A stretch of 64,000 nt of DNA, taken from contig JANEZZ010002061.1 in assembly GCA_026122225.1 (NCBI GenBank), forward strand, positions 682,001 through 746,000. The letters run 5' to 3'. The notes under the pieces were generated by a model. The model was given only the letters and a program-made list of their open reading frames with translations, searched no databases and had not been told where the DNA came from. This DNA is from Heloderma charlesbogerti (Eukaryota > Chordata > Lepidosauria > Squamata > Helodermatidae). The position numbers were made by a program, and so were the translations under genes. Positions 20,128 to 33,425 of the stretch are shown piece by piece. The number at the start of each line of letters is the position of its first letter. Position 1 is the first letter of the stretch.

Positions 20128-22315
20128 AAGCTGCTGGGCCAGAGGCTGCATCGTGATTCAAGATAAGAATGCAAATAGTATGGACCTGTAGCACATGAAA
20201 GGGTTTCCGTCAGCACTGAGGTGGCAGCCTGCAGCAGTGGGGCAGGGTGGCGACTGTAGGGGCTGCCTCAGTGAACAGACGGGAGAGATTAAGACTTGAG
20301 GCGAGAGGCAGTGCAGGTACCAGAGAGAGCTGTCTTCCCAGTACGTTGAAATCTGCAGATTTTCCTGTTTGTTGATCTGTGGTGATGTTAGGCCACATAT
20401 GGAGGCCTTCCCCGCAAGTTTCACTCAGCCCTTGATTCAGGTGAACATGCATGAGATGCTTGAGTCAAGAGCTCAGGAGCTGAGGGGGCTTCACAGCTGC
20501 ATCTTTTGCAAATCACCCTGACTGCCAAACTCATAATCTTATCGCAGTTTGTGCATCATGTACAGACTGCATGGCTTGCGCCCCCGTGACTTCGTTTTTA
20601 CTCTGTGACTTCTTTTGGGGGGTCTTTTCACCCTGTGTAGATCCGCTTGCACTTATTCTTCCCTAGCTCTATCAGGCATGACAGATTTTGTCTTGATCAA
20701 CCTATTGATTGCTATGAAGGCTCCTTGGCTTCAGGAACAGGGAGGCTCCCTGCCCATTTGCCTATCTGTTGCCTGGCCTGGCTTTGTGCATCACCAAGGT
20801 TAAGCAGATTTCACGTTAATGTGTTAGGAAAGAACTGACTGATTCATACTGGTTCTAGTTATTTTTAACTTGGAAGATGACAAAAGATTACTTTTTTCCC
20901 CACCATATTTCAATAACTCTGTTTCTCTTGATAGAGAAGAGGAACCTCATCAACCGATGTATTAGGGAAGTCCCCCAAAAGCAGGGTTTTTATTGCTAGA
21001 GCACCACCTGCCTTTAGTCAGTTTCACTGGATTTCTTTTGAAATATTGCCCTTCATTATCCACTGTTCAGAGCCAGGAAGAGGTTTTGGTCTCAATACGG
21101 GTTTTGTTTTGCATGTAACGCTTTTCCTCCATTAGAAGAGTAGCTGTGAGGAATGTTGTGACAGATTACAAAAACCATGTGGATTTGAACAGTTACCTGT
21201 ATGTGGGGAGCAGGCTAGATTCCTGCCAACTCCTTCCTGCATACCATATGTGTAAGTTTGTGCATTTCTCTGTGGAGGGGAAAAAAGATACCAGAATTAA
21301 TCCACAGGCCATATGATTTTGGGATTATATGTACACTCTTAAAAAGACAGATCTCCCCGGGAGCCTGGAAGGGTTTTTTTTGTAATGGCTTTCCAACCAA
21401 AGCTTTTTCATTGGCATCTTGGTGAACACTCAAGAAATCCCCACTCTACCCCCCAAATTCTAAAAGGCTGAATTCCTCCTCAAGGTTTAGTTACTAGAAG
21501 TAAGAGGCTTTAAGCTAAAGTGTGCTGGGGTGGGGTTTTTTTTTGTATTTTCGGCCCTGCTCCCTTTTGTCTTCAGCCCGCCCACTGCTGGAGTGCGGCC
21601 CCCGGGACTTCTCCTCAGAGATTGGATTAAGTGCTTTCCTGAAAGTAGCTCAAATATAAGTCAGCCAGGGTCACCATTTTGAGCAGAGGCTGGGGTGGGG
21701 GACAAAAGACTCTCAGCTAGGTTTTAAATGTCTGCTGTTCAGTATATTTACAAATCAGTTGCAAACCAACGGTGTATTTCGGAAGCATTTTTTCTGTGGT
21801 TTTGCTTTTGTATTTCTATAATAATAGCAAACATATCAATGCAAGTCAGTCTTCTTCATTTTAATTTTAAGCAAAGGGTTCTGTGCATTTTGACATGCAC
21901 ATCTACTGCACAGGTACAGGTTCTCCTGCCCTCCCTACCCAAGCACCTCTGGGGCAAGGATCAGCAAAGTAGCAAATTTGACATGGGGTCTGGCAGCTTT
22001 CCTGCCTGCCCCTTTCTGCAATTGTGTGAAGTCTCATTATGTCAGATTTAACAAAAATAAAATGCTGCTGAAGCTGCCAAATGTACACGAGCATTTCTGG
22101 GCCATCAGGCAAATTCTGAACCAGGGGCATTCAACCTCTTTCAGCATGTGTGATTTTAGAATTGAAAAAACAGTCCCCACCCTAATGAAATAAGAGTTTC
22201 AAAACATTAGACCTGCTAGATACTCCCATGTTCTCAAACTTGCTGTTTTCTAAGAAAAGAACATAAGCAACATAAGCCTCAGCAACTTGAGGCTGTCTCA
22301 ATAGCATTTATATAT

Positions 22316-22372
22316 AATTTATTTATTTATGTTTATATTCCACCCTGGCTCGCAAGGTCAAGTGCTGCTTTG
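22316..22372 (-). mobile_element. L2 3'-end stub
   Basis: atttatttatttatgtttatattccaccctggctc resembles the inverted L2 3' terminus. A very short, diverged fragment. Confidence 0.5.
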
Positions 22373-22618
22373 AACTGTGAGATAAACCCTCCTAGTTAGC
22401 ATAACTTTCCAGTTTGTTTTTCTCTAGATTTTATCTTACATAACAATTCTATCTGCTTCAAAGCCTTCAAATATTATCTCTGTATGTATTTTAACCAAGC
22501 CCTTCATACTTACTTTTTTAAAGTATTCCTTGCTATTCTTAGATAAAAGACAGTGGAACAGAACAACAAGAAGGTAGTTTTGATCCTTGATAGACCTTGA
22601 ACGTGACTTTGCATTTCT

Positions 22619-22857
22619 AAGACTGCAGTGCTATCCACACTTCCTTCAAATTAAGGCCCATTGAACTTGGTGTGATTTACCTCTAAGACAGATTTCCCCA
22701 ACCAGGTGCCCTCCAGAAGTGTTGGACTGTAATTCCCATAATCCCCAGTTGGCATGGAGCATGCTGGTTGGGATGATGGGAGCTGCAGTTGAACACTTCT
22801 GGTGGGCATTAGGTTGGGAACGCTGTTCTAACTAAGCATAGAGTTGCGCTGCAATGC
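22619..22857. mobile_element. MITE interrupted by a palindromic hAT-like MITE
   Basis: The outer element has ends gactgcagtgctatccacac and agagttgcgctgcaatgc, imperfect inverted repeats. Its interior (aaggcccattgaacttggtg, gatttacctctaag) is broken by a second element at about 22691-22825. The inner one carries the palindromic family arms ccccaaccaggtgccctcca and gggcattaggttgggaa. The outer family resembles elements I associate with squamate genomes carrying a 'cccattgaactc' motif; I cannot name it with certainty. Confidence 0.55.
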
Positions 22858-23358
22858 ATCCTAATCCCTAATCAGAAATTACATTTTGTAGCAAATGGCA
22901 AGAAAATGCACACTTTGGAGGCTGATTAATGGAACCCTTTCTAGTGATGGTACTTTTGCTTATACAGCATTCATTGCAACAAAGCCTCTACTGTGAGGTA
23001 ATAGCTTTTTCCTGCCAAGTGACTTGATGTTCAAAATACCTCACTGAAATAAACTTAATTTGCAATGAATGCGGTTTGCACCAACAACATCTCATGGACA
23101 ACGTCCCATGTGAGGCACAGAGCCATGGTGAGTGTTCAGTTTTGTTTCAGAGATTTTCACATTATGAGAATATAGCTGACAAAGCTGTTTTGGATTGGTT
23201 TTTGCTCTGTGCTTCATAAAGACCAAAGTCTTTTCAATCACACGCATATCACTTTGTCGTGTTGCATTGTTTGTTCTCAAAACTGCACAGGCTCCTTATA
23301 TGACTCCTTATATAAACGCAGGCTCCTTATATGAAATTTTCATACAAAGCATAGCTCA

Positions 23359-24026
23359 TGTCAGGGTGGAAACTGAGCCCATAGAGCCCCAGAGCAGTTC
23401 TGATTCTGAGGAGGAACAGCAATCCGTGGGGGAGGAGCTTGCTCATCTCTCACAAGCAAGCCCCCCTCCAGCACTCTCTCACTGCCAGGGTTACTATCTA
23501 TCCCAGGAATGCTGGCAGGAGGAATCTCTGCCAGCTGCTGTGCTTGTGAGAGATGAGCAAGCTCCTCCCCCACAAGCACAGCAGCTGGCAGAGATTCCTC
23601 CTGCCAGCATTCCTGGGATAGATAGTAACCCTGGCAGTGAGAGAGTGCTGGAGGGGGGCTTGCTGGACGCTCGGCGCAGACGCAGGGAGTGACGACAGAT
23701 GGAGGACGTGGAAAGGAGGTGTAGCACGCGTTTGGCGCGCAAACAACGGTCATGTCCCGAGGACCCAAGGGAAAGAGGGAGGATCTCTCCCTAGCCCATA
23801 AGTTCAGATTCTTCCCGTGATTCTCCCTCAAATGGGGACCAACTGCCTTACCTGGAGCTTAGGCTACTCTGCTATCTTTCCCCAGTGCTGTTCCTTGCTT
23901 TGTCGCTAGTGATTAGTATCTGAAAGTGTCATAAAGGAATTAAGTCTCGGACAGAATTCCTCGTCGTCTGTGTCCTGAGTTGGCTATTGGTGGGGACTGC
24001 AAGAGGCAGCTAGGGCGCTCCTGACA
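23359..24026 (+). mobile_element. Solo LTR, family 1, copy B, with exact 5-bp target duplication
   Basis: A 668-bp LTR running TGTCAGGGTGG to GCGCTCCTGACA, flanked on both sides by GCTCA (23354-23358 and 24027-24031). That perfect 5-bp duplication proves insertion as an LTR unit. It is 136 bp longer than copy A because of an inverted internal duplication at 23455-23664. No flanking gag/pol/env sequence is present. Confidence 0.92.
23455..23664. repeat. Inverted duplication inside the solo LTR
   Basis: Two arms of 94 bp (23455-23548 and 23571-23664) are near-perfect reverse complements around a 22-bp spacer. The spacer with its edges is itself the inverse of the segment just before the left arm (23426-23458). 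The order is A, inverse(B), inverse(A), B: an inverted copy of the LTR segment A-B was inserted between A and B. This is why both strands show almost the same open frame. Confidence 0.9.
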
Positions 24027-24701
24027 GCTCAGATTTCATGAGAGAGACGATAGCTCTTTGGAAGACTGCAGCTATGTTGACTCCATACAAGAAATTAGCC
24101 CTACCGCTTTCTCGGTCTTCCTGTCCCCACAGCAATTTAATACAGTCCCTTCTTTCCCGTCTCTTGCCTCCACCTTCTTCCCTCTGACAGCATACAGAGC
24201 CTCTTGTCATTAGGCCCTTCATGAGGTTTTCCCTGTCACTCTGTGTTAACTCATTTTCCTGCAGCCTCCAGCCTTTCCCCTCTCTTCTACTCAGTATGTT
24301 GCTGACTTTCTCTCCCTTCCTCCAACTATCCTGCCATTAGGGGTGTTTGTACTCCGCTCCTCAGCCCCACTGCCTCTCTGCTCTCCTTCCTGTCAATAGC
24401 ACACAAGTTCCGACGTTCTGAAGGCCCTCCCTGAGTTTATATATTCCAGACAGACCTTTGGTTTCCTTCGTGGTAATGGCTCTGACTGTCAGCATGGTTT
24501 GAAAGACACTGGCCTCTCGAATTGGAACGTTTATGAAATCCATGATTTCACAGCAACTTAGCCAGTGGTTGTGGGATGGCTTGCAAGCCAACAGGCAGGC
24601 AGCTCCTGCAGATGATGTATATATGATAATATATCAGCTTTCTATGGCATCTTTCATTCCAAATGTTCTAAAGTGCTTTACAATTACATGTACACACTTG
24701 A

Positions 24702-24762
24702 GTGTGTGTGTGTGTGTGTGTGTATGCATAGTATGTATGTATGTATGTATGTATGTATGTAT
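24702..24762. repeat. Compound (TG)n-(GTAT)n microsatellite
   Basis: About eleven TG units at 24702-24724, a short spacer, then about eight GTAT units to 24762. Confidence 0.9.
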
Positions 24763-27700
24763 TTAACATAGCTGCTCCATAATCAAAATTCCTTGTTCTG
24801 CTGTTGAAATACCTCCACCTGTGATGGAAGGGTAGGGTAGTTTGATTCAACAGCCCCTATGCTGCTATATACTAGTCTGTGATAAGCTGTGGAATGAGAG
24901 TGAATTTGCTCTGGGGAAGATGTAAGGAAGAAGAGTGCAAGTTGGAGTGTCTGCAGGACCCTGGGGATCCTATTCTGGCCGGAGGGGGGGGCAAAACATC
25001 TGGAGTTCATTAATGTCCAAATAAAGTCAGGATCTTAGTTTCCTATGTTTATGAAATTGCACCACAGATCCACTACTGTGAATCAATTATCATAATTCTG
25101 TGAAATGGCTTTCCCCCCCCCTTTTTTTTTTTTTGCCATTTTGTGAAATAGTCTGAGCTTCCCAACAATATACCTTTTTGTGTGAGTGTCTGAAACTAGC
25201 ATTGCAGTCCATGCGGCTTCATTCCTCCCTCACTGAATCCCAACAGTGCTTCCTCCATGTGCCATTGTTATTTGCTTAACTGTTTAACGTGAGAATATTT
25301 GAATAAGGAAGATTAGAGATTCTCCTGTTCATTTTTGCGGGTTGGTTGTGAAGTTGTTTTAAAGAAACCAGTTTATAGGAATGGATTGTGTTCTAGCATG
25401 AATGTGTTGAAGTTCTAGAAAAAGCAAATTGTTACCTCCCAGCAAATGTGTGAATTTCATAATGTCCTGTTTTTGGTAAACACACATTTTTCCCTAAGGG
25501 GTGACACACACGTACCACCTATTATTGTATATTATTTCTCAGGACACAGTGGGTGTAGTCTGTCCCTCACGCTGGATGTTGTCCCTGATTAGGACTTTGC
25601 ATCTAAGTTTTGTTGCAGCAAAATTAGTACCCTGTTAATGAAGTACTAGCTTTCCTGCAATCTCCCGACCCCCAGTGCTGGGATACTAGTGGTCAGCATC
25701 CTTTATTCAAAGGCATGCTTCCTTCACCAACCCATGGGTAAATGTTACTTGTGAATAGGCCTGACAGCCTGCCACTTCAACTGCCTCACTGGGGTTTCTA
25801 CACACTGGGAACAATGATTTGCAGCAAAGTGCCCTAGCTTGTTCTTATTTCATACAACAGGTTAGCACATTACCTATGAATAAATAGCAGGCATCCCAAC
25901 TTGCTCCTTGAACTAATAACACCTTCACGTCTCATTGTATGTCTTGCCCATTATTGTTCCTCTCCTGATCTTTGTGGGTATGTACTGCAAATGTGAAAAA
26001 GCAGGAGAGGATCAAAATGAATGGAATTGCACCAGAAGAGTTCTAGAACAGACTTTCCATTCACATGAGAATATGGGTGGCTTTCTCCCCACCCACAAAC
26101 TGGCTGCCTTCTGTTTAACCTGCTCCTCCACCATTATCATGTAAGTGATAGGATGGAATTGGCAAGTTATGGAAATAAAGGCCATTTTAAAAACCAAATA
26201 ATGTTCTCCTTTCTCATATTAGCCCCATTTTGTTCTGTTGCTGGATCTTCCATTTCTCGACTGGATGTATGTATGTTGTGTCCGAGGCTCACAAACACAG
26301 TTGATGATCTGGGCTTTATTACAATAGTATGTTGCTAGCCTTTTGTGTTGGGAAGATGGTGTCTTAGTATGCGATTCCCCTGTTTGAATTGAGTATTGCA
26401 AAGAAAAAAGTTTAGTCAAATAATCGAAAAGCCACTTTGGAAGTTTTCTTCAAGCAACAAAGTGGTGTCGTATATTTGGCATGTAGATCAAAGTCATCTA
26501 GCTTCTGTACCGCTTATCAAAATATGACGCTGTGATTTTACTAGCTCATCCCAGCACTGGAAGTAAGGCCCAGATTGTATCCTTCCACTGGTGCTGGAAC
26601 CCTCAAGCCTTATCCTCAGAGGAGTTGCTGTTGCAGCACAGCTTCTCATTGGATTTGGCTTCAAGTCAAGTGGACTCAACATTGTACCTGCAGATTAGAG
26701 CCAATAGTTTTGAAGACCTCCTAGGCCATCATAGTTTTGTTCTTTCACTGTCTTGTGCCACTTGCATCCTATGATCTTTCAGCTATCTTAATGTACAAAA
26801 GTGCTTGGTTGAAGCTGTGTGGCACTGTGACTTGTGATTTATTGGATGTTGTCTTTCCCCACAACAGTATGGATCTGGTAGGGTGTTGGGTGTGTGGGGG
26901 TTTTGGGTAGCATTGCCTAGTAAGGTAAACACTTGGTCAGTGTTGTAGCTCCTTTCCTTCTTAAACTCCTTCTACCATTTAATCTCTATCTGGGTCACTA
27001 TAACATTTAGATCTGCCTTAGCAGTTCCACAAGACAGCACAAAGGTGACATTTATAGGAAATCTTTCTAACTCTCCATTTGATGTATTGCAAGTCCTTCT
27101 TTGTACTTTAACTCAAACCATTGAAAAAACAATCTTCTAATGAATGTACTTTTTTTAAAACAAGCTGCTAAACCATGTAACCTGGGGGTTGAAAGTTGAT
27201 CTCCATTTTGCATTCAACTGCATGCAACTTAACATTCAGATACAAACTTGCTCTATGGTTTATTTTTTTACTATGTGGTGTGTTTTCTTTTGGGTCCTGT
27301 CACCTCAGTGCACCTGGCTTATTATATCTTCTTTATAAGAAATCACAGAGCTTCCTTATCAACACTTCATTGCAAGTGCAGACAGGTGATCTGCCAACAT
27401 GAAATGCATATACATTGCAAAAGCTGCTCCATGTTACCCCTGGAATAAGAAGGGTGCTCATGGGACACTTACTTGCCCCTTCACTTTGGTCCTTCTTGAG
27501 AAAAGTAGGTCAAGTTCATATTCAGCATTATAGCTGTACCAGGAAGATATGAACATTTTCAGACTATTTTACTGCTTCCTCCTCCTCGTTGGCATAGGGA
27601 CAAGAAGAATTGTTAATGAAGTTTGCTCCCCCTTCCACCTCTGATTATTGTTTTTTCCCACGTCCTTGGAAGGCAGAAGTATAGCAACATGTGAAGGTTT

Positions 27701-28804
27701 CCAAAATGAAAAGTATGATGCGATAAGGGGAAAGCCAGCTGGGCGTGGTTTTAGTGCTTCTGATTCCTGCAGTCTATATTGCGGGGTGCTTAAGCCTTTG
27801 CTCGTCCCTCATTGGTCTGGATGACAACAGGGATAGCCAAGGATGCCAGCACAGGCCTGTACAACTGGCAGAACGTTTTTTCCGTCATTGTAAGCATAGA
27901 GGTGGCTTTAACAGGGAGTGAGAAGGAAGTCTTTTGGTGGTGCACTTCCTGTTTTCCTACTTGTGCAGCTTTACAGTGCTGAACTGGGAGCACAGGAAAT
28001 TGCCATCTGTACCTGCCCTCAGCTTACAAAAGCCAATAACGGGATGGATAGCTGCTCATAGCCAAGTACTAGGCATGTATATGCTGCAGCATGGAAGTTT
28101 ACAATACTGAGGTTGTGGGAGCTAGTGCAGTTGCTCTTGTGACTTTTATAGTTCACAAGGCAGCTATCATACAAGATCCTTGGTTTCCAAAATTTCCAAA
28201 TTCGAAGGCTTGTCAAGTCTCCCAGGTCTGTCTAAACATCTTTTTCTACTGGCAGAGGATAATACTGCTTCGAGGAGATGCTAAGGCCCTGACAATAAAA
28301 TCTATTAGAGAGAGAGCTGAATTCTTAATGGTGGTTTTCCCAGCTGCCATTTCTCAGGGCTCAGGCCTCTTCCAGTTTCTGATGCCTGAAGTCACTTTAA
28401 TAACTTGTTTTCTGTTTCTCAGGCCTTCCAGCTTCCAGATATAATAATGATAATCCTCAGGGACCAGCATATCCTTCCTTTCCCTAACCCCCTAAAGCTG
28501 TATGCTCGCTGTTCCTGTTCCATTGCTGGATCATCTGTTATTTCAGCAGTTGGTAGTAAGACTCTAAGGTGGTGTAGAACTGGATTTCTTTTGTTTTGTT
28601 GATCTGTTTATGCGGAGGTGCGCATTCAAGCTTTCTTGGAATCCAGTAGGCAGTGTGCACAGAATTGCGCCTTCGTCACTTTAAAGGGCCAATGTGTGCA
28701 CAAAGGAACCAATCTCTTTAACTTGAGATTAATTTGAGAGATTGGGAGCAGACTGGGATCATGCACTCCTTCCCAAGAGCAAATCCCCACCATCAACAGC
28801 TTAT

Positions 28805-29098
28805 GTTGGCTCCACAGTCCAGACTTGTTCTCTGTTGCTCCAGAGAGCTGGTGGATGGAAATGACAGGGAAGTAGATTTCAGCCAAACATTAGAAGGAAT
28901 TTCCTAATGGTAATTGCTGTTTGACCATGGAACAAACTGTCTTGGGAGGTGGTGGACCTCCTTCCCTGGAGGTATTTAAAGCAGAGGCTGGATGGCCACC
29001 TGTCAGGGATGCTGTAGTTGTATCCTGTATTACAGCTCCTACACTGAGCATGGGTTGGACCTGACCTCCAAGGTTCCTTATAACTCTTAAGATTCTAA
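28805..29098 (+). mobile_element. CR1 LINE 3' portion
   Basis: Plus-oriented, decayed. Recognisable CR1 3' blocks appear in order: gacttgttctctgttgctcc, ggaggtggtggacctccttc, aagcagaggctggatggcca and acctccaaggttcct, ending ttaagattctaaag near the 'attctatg' terminus. Confidence 0.7.
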
Positions 29099-29239
29099 AG
29101 CTAACCAGATTCCCTCAACCAGAGTATATGTCAGTGCTGATGTATCACTTAATTCCATTCTGCCCTAGTTGTATTTAACTGGCAAGGGAGTGCATGATCC
29201 AACAGTTAAGATAGCAGCTACATTACATTTGCACCAGTT

Positions 29240-30065
29240 TTTTGTCCCATGGTGGTGGTGCATCTTGGTTTGTTTTTCAAAATATCCATTTGGATGTTTC
29301 GAAAGGGGAGGGGTTGTGGAGGGAGCTGACTTTAATATTTGAAAAATCCCCTTTAATGAAAACCTCAGGAACTAGAGTCATCGTGGAGTTACTACAAAAG
29401 TACATAAATATATTTAGTAGGAGCGCTCGCCATGGCATCAAGGCTGAGGAAGGCCGAGAAGGCTGCCTTCTTACTGGGAGAATTGCTAGCTATAATTTTA
29501 TCAAGAGAGAGGAGGAATTAGCCCAGAAGGACCAAGTTGTCTGAAGGGGTTCAAAAGTTTGCTTTTCCCTGAGCCTTTTTATTCTTTGTGTATACTCCCC
29601 ATTAGAACCTAAGGTAACACCCTGAACCCCCCACCCCTACCCCTTTTGCCTTTTTGTACTGCAATAACATTGTATAATATGCTTGCACTATTCTCCTGGG
29701 CGCACCAAGCATGCGAGAAGAAAAAAAAATGAAGCTTTTTTCAGAATAAAAGCACTGTATTATTTGTGTATATAGAGAGACTAAAGGTGAGAGAGAATTT
29801 GAATTCTGTCTCCTGTATAAAAGCATGCACTGAATTACTTGTATGTAGAACATGCTGTAAATGCTGCAGAGTACTGTAAGATCCTACACTTGAAATCAAA
29901 ATTAACAAGCAACTTCATCTTTTAAAAAAGAAAAGAAAAGAAAAGGAGAAACAAAAAACTAAACCGAAGCTGTGCAATGGATTTTGTGCCTTTTTTAAAT
30001 CCATGTATGTTAATCCAGACAATCGGAAAAAAGCTTGTATACTACCAAAACCTTATTAAAGAATC
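29240..30065 (+). other. Unassigned 3'-UTR-like block in the large intron
   Basis: Low-repeat sequence with AATAAA at about 29744 and ATTAAA near 30054, long T/A tracts and a GT-rich end (gatgattgttttctttgagt). It has no similarity to the repeats around it and no supported reading frame; a 100-codon open stretch at 29242-29544 matches nothing I know. It could be the distal 3' UTR of a TTBK1 isoform ending at the 19642 exon, the 3' end of a retrocopy, or simply unique A/T-rich intron. Confidence 0.25.
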
Positions 30066-32537
30066 AAAGGCAGAACTTTGTGATGATTGTTTTCTTTGAG
30101 TTTGACCTTCACTGAAACTAAGACACTTTTTTGTTTGTTATGCAACCTTCTGATCCATTTGCAAGGACTCTGCTGCTGGACAGTGCCTGTACATCAGCAC
30201 ACGTGGAGGACTTTCCCCCCATAGATGGCCAGAGGGAAGTCCTCCTGGTTGAAGACAGGGTTAACTTCTGCCTTCAACAGAAAAAAAGGCATCCACTGCT
30301 CTCCCCGACCAGCTCTTACACCTGTGCAGGACAGTAAAGTTTCTTAGGAGCTTCTCTGGACTCTGTACTGTAATTTTTTAAGATTTCCTCACCCTTCTTC
30401 TCCACTCTCTCTCCTGTCCTTTCCTGGCCTCCATAGCGGGCTCTGAGACAGTGAGGGACATGCTTGCCCTTTTGTGAGAGCTGGGATGAAGCCAACAGTT
30501 TGCAGCTAGATTCTTTGTGGATTGGCTCAGTCTTCTTTGTAGTGTGTGAGAGAGCAGATGAGAGTCTTATACAGTGGCCAGACCTTCCTTCTCCTCACTG
30601 TGCAGTGAGACAGGAGAGCTCCAGGAGTGACTCATACTGAGGAGAAGACAGCAGCAACCTCCAAGCATGCTAGCAGGTCAAGACCAATTAATGGTGGCAG
30701 CAAGACTCAAAAGTGCCTGCTGTCTCAGGTTGACCTGGCATGTCATTCATACCAGGTGAGAGCACAACTGACTGTAGAGATGTGGCAACACAGGTATCAG
30801 TTCTCGCCAACATGCATGCATGCACGTGTGTGCTCACCAGCAACCATCCTCAGAAATATCAGCTTGCAAAGTAAAACCCAATTTCCTGGGGTATGTTAAA
30901 AGAATTGGCCAGATAAGCAAAGGTTCTGACCCTATACAGTTGGTCAAACTGAAAGAGCTCTTGCTGAGCAAATGTGAGTACTCCCATAAGTGCAAGAGAG
31001 ACACTACGGCCCCTAAAGCAAGTGCAGGAGCTGCACTCATGACTGCTCACAGCACACGTGAAGGATGTTGCTCTCCCTCCTGGTTTTGTGGTTTTGACTT
31101 GAGTTCGTGCTATAGAAGGTAGGCAGGAATTACAGCACTAGTACAATTCTTGGCATTATGCAAGTAAATGATGGTACAGTCCAGGTCTTATGCCAGATTT
31201 CTGTCATTTTCCAGCAGCAAATAGCTTCACAGGAACACCTGCCCTTGACCATCTCATGATAGGTGAGTACCCTGAACTGGTGGCCATGTCCAGGGAGATG
31301 TCTCAAGGCTTACCTCCTCATGAGCCACACAGGATCCCACTCACGACGGATGTGAGTCTCTTCACATCGGGAGTCCACTGGGAGGGGGCTGTAGCTCATG
31401 GGGCCTGGGCACAACATGAAGCATGCATGGGTATTTACAGGCTCAAATGCAGGTCTAGTGCTGGCAATTCCAGAGCAAGATCTGAGGAACACACTTTCTT
31501 GTAAACAGACATATCAGTGAAGGTGTATCTGAATGGGCGGGGGGTGGGGAGGAATTATGTGCTCATCCTCTGTACAAGAGGTGGAACACCATCAAAGCAG
31601 AGCATGTAGTCCAATGCTCTGGCAAACTAACTCAGTCGACAACAAACCATCCAACAGGAAGAGTAGCAGCTGCATCTCCAGGTCCTGATCAGGTTGCATC
31701 ATAATTTTAAAAAGTGGCGATAAGCCTTTTTGCAAGTGCAGAAAGCTTCAGATGAAAGCCTCTGCGTCAAGAATACAGTGTTGTGTGGAATGGATGTCTT
31801 GCTTACCGTGTGATTTCACTGTATACACTTCCTGCTTTCCCAGCTCTTCCTGGGGTTGATTAGAGAGTGCAAGGCAGAAGTCATTTTGATAATTTCATGC
31901 TGGCCAAGAAAAAGCACTGGCTTCCAAAGCACTGGCAACTTCCAGAAGTTCTGGAAACTGCCAGAGTGGGCTGATCTTCTTGCATAGGGCCAGAAGGCCA
32001 TCCTCATCCAGGTCTGTTCCGGGTAGTAGCAAGAAGCCTGAGCAGTACGTTTTGTGGGGGCTGGGGTGCTTCTAGGGTTTTCTTTCCACTCCCCTCGTCT
32101 TGAACAGAAAGTCCATTACTAGGGTACATGATGGGACATGGCAGTCTATGTCAATTGGTGTTCCCCAAAAGAAAGTGCAACAAAGGAAGGCAAAGACTGG
32201 GGAGGCTTGGGTTATTGTTTGTTTTTTACTGGGCCTTTGTACTTTAATACACTAAAAATCCAGGATTTAGCACTGACTGGAATTTTGGGATGATGGGGCA
32301 AGAAAGTTCTGGGTGCTTTCACACTGTGGAAATGGCACTCCTTTACTTGCTTTTGACATCAGCAAAACGTGTGTGTGTGTGTTTCTTTTCCGCTGCTTTT
32401 TAGAGTTCAGAAAACCTGTCTCTTAAAAACAGTGGAAAAGCCATTTTGCCACATTGATAACCCAGTGTTTTCTTTTTAACCCATCCCATGAATGTCTTGC
32501 TTTTCATTCAGTATCCCATAGTACACTCTCTGCATCC

Positions 32538-32568
32538 CGTCTTCCCTTTCCCTTTCCCTTCCCTTCCC

Positions 32569-32607
<39 letters not shown>

Positions 32608-32614
32608 TTTCTTT
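32538..32614. repeat. Pyrimidine tract with (CTTT)n
   Basis: cttccctttccctttccctt leads into about eleven CTTT units, a pure polypyrimidine strand of roughly 75 bp. Confidence 0.9.
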
Positions 32615-32723
32615 ACCGTAGCTGGATAAGTCTGATGGCTCCTCATCAACATGTTGCCCAGAACGAGGAAAGACCGGTTTCGGCACCTTTATATACGCCA
32701 GTGACAACAAATTGGCCCTCTAG

Positions 32724-32810
32724 TGCAGCTTCCCCCAACCTGGCTGGCTGGTAATTATGGGAGTTGTAGGCTGAACACATCTGGAGGGCACCAGGTTGGG
32801 GAAGGCTGCA
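32724..32810. mobile_element. Palindromic hAT-like MITE, internally deleted copy
   Basis: cagcttcccccaacctgg to ccaggttggggaaggctg, only 87 bp, lacking most of the left-arm interior. The flanking octamers ctctagtg and cattagtg agree at six of eight positions, consistent with an aged 8-bp duplication. Confidence 0.75.
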
Positions 32811-33302
32811 TTAGTGTCATCTGACTTCCTAGGCCAGGAGGATTATGGTCCGCTTTATACATATCCCAGCTGGAATTAGCTATCATTCTCTTGTCTTGAT
32901 CAGCAGCCCTGGTGACACAGGAAGCCAATGTCTGAACTGCACATCCTGCAGCACTTGCTCCCTCTCTGTTGAGACTCCGGCTTTTTCTCACTGTACCCCG
33001 TGCGCATTCTCTTCTCTACAGCCCCACCTATCTCTTGCTTTGTCTTCCTTCAGCATCCTTTTTTTGGCCTCCCTGCCTGCCCCTGCCTCTCTATCTTCCT
33101 GAGGAACTCCATGGTAACAGCACACAGGCTTCCAGCAATCAATACACTGAGGGAGTCTCAGGCACAGCTGCGGCATGGCTGGCTGGATACAACAGCCTGG
33201 AAAAACTGATGGCAATTCTAACCCCTGCCTCTGAATCCAGGGAGGAGAGGAGGAGCAATATTTTCCCAAACCCATCCAATCTCTTGTTGGACCTGAAGAG
33301 CA

Positions 33303-33425
33303 GGCCTAGGCAACTTCTGGCCCGCTAGATGGTTTGGCCTACAACTCCCATGATCCCTCACCATAGGTTATGCTGGCTTGGGCTGATGCGAATTGTAGGC
33401 CAAAACATCTGGAGGGTTGCCTAGC
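33303..33425. mobile_element. Palindromic hAT-like MITE, diverged copy
   Basis: Contains the family core ggcctacaactcccatgatc and the right arm gccaaaacatctggagggtt. The termini (cctaggcaact / ggttgcctag) differ from the main subfamily, so this may be a sister subfamily. Confidence 0.65.

Noticed and set aside
23195..23831. Two long open frames on opposite strands with nearly the same peptide
   Set aside because: Explained by the inverted duplication inside a solo LTR, not by two genes.
31190..31504. 104-codon open frame
   Set aside because: Composition and lack of family similarity fit a chance frame.
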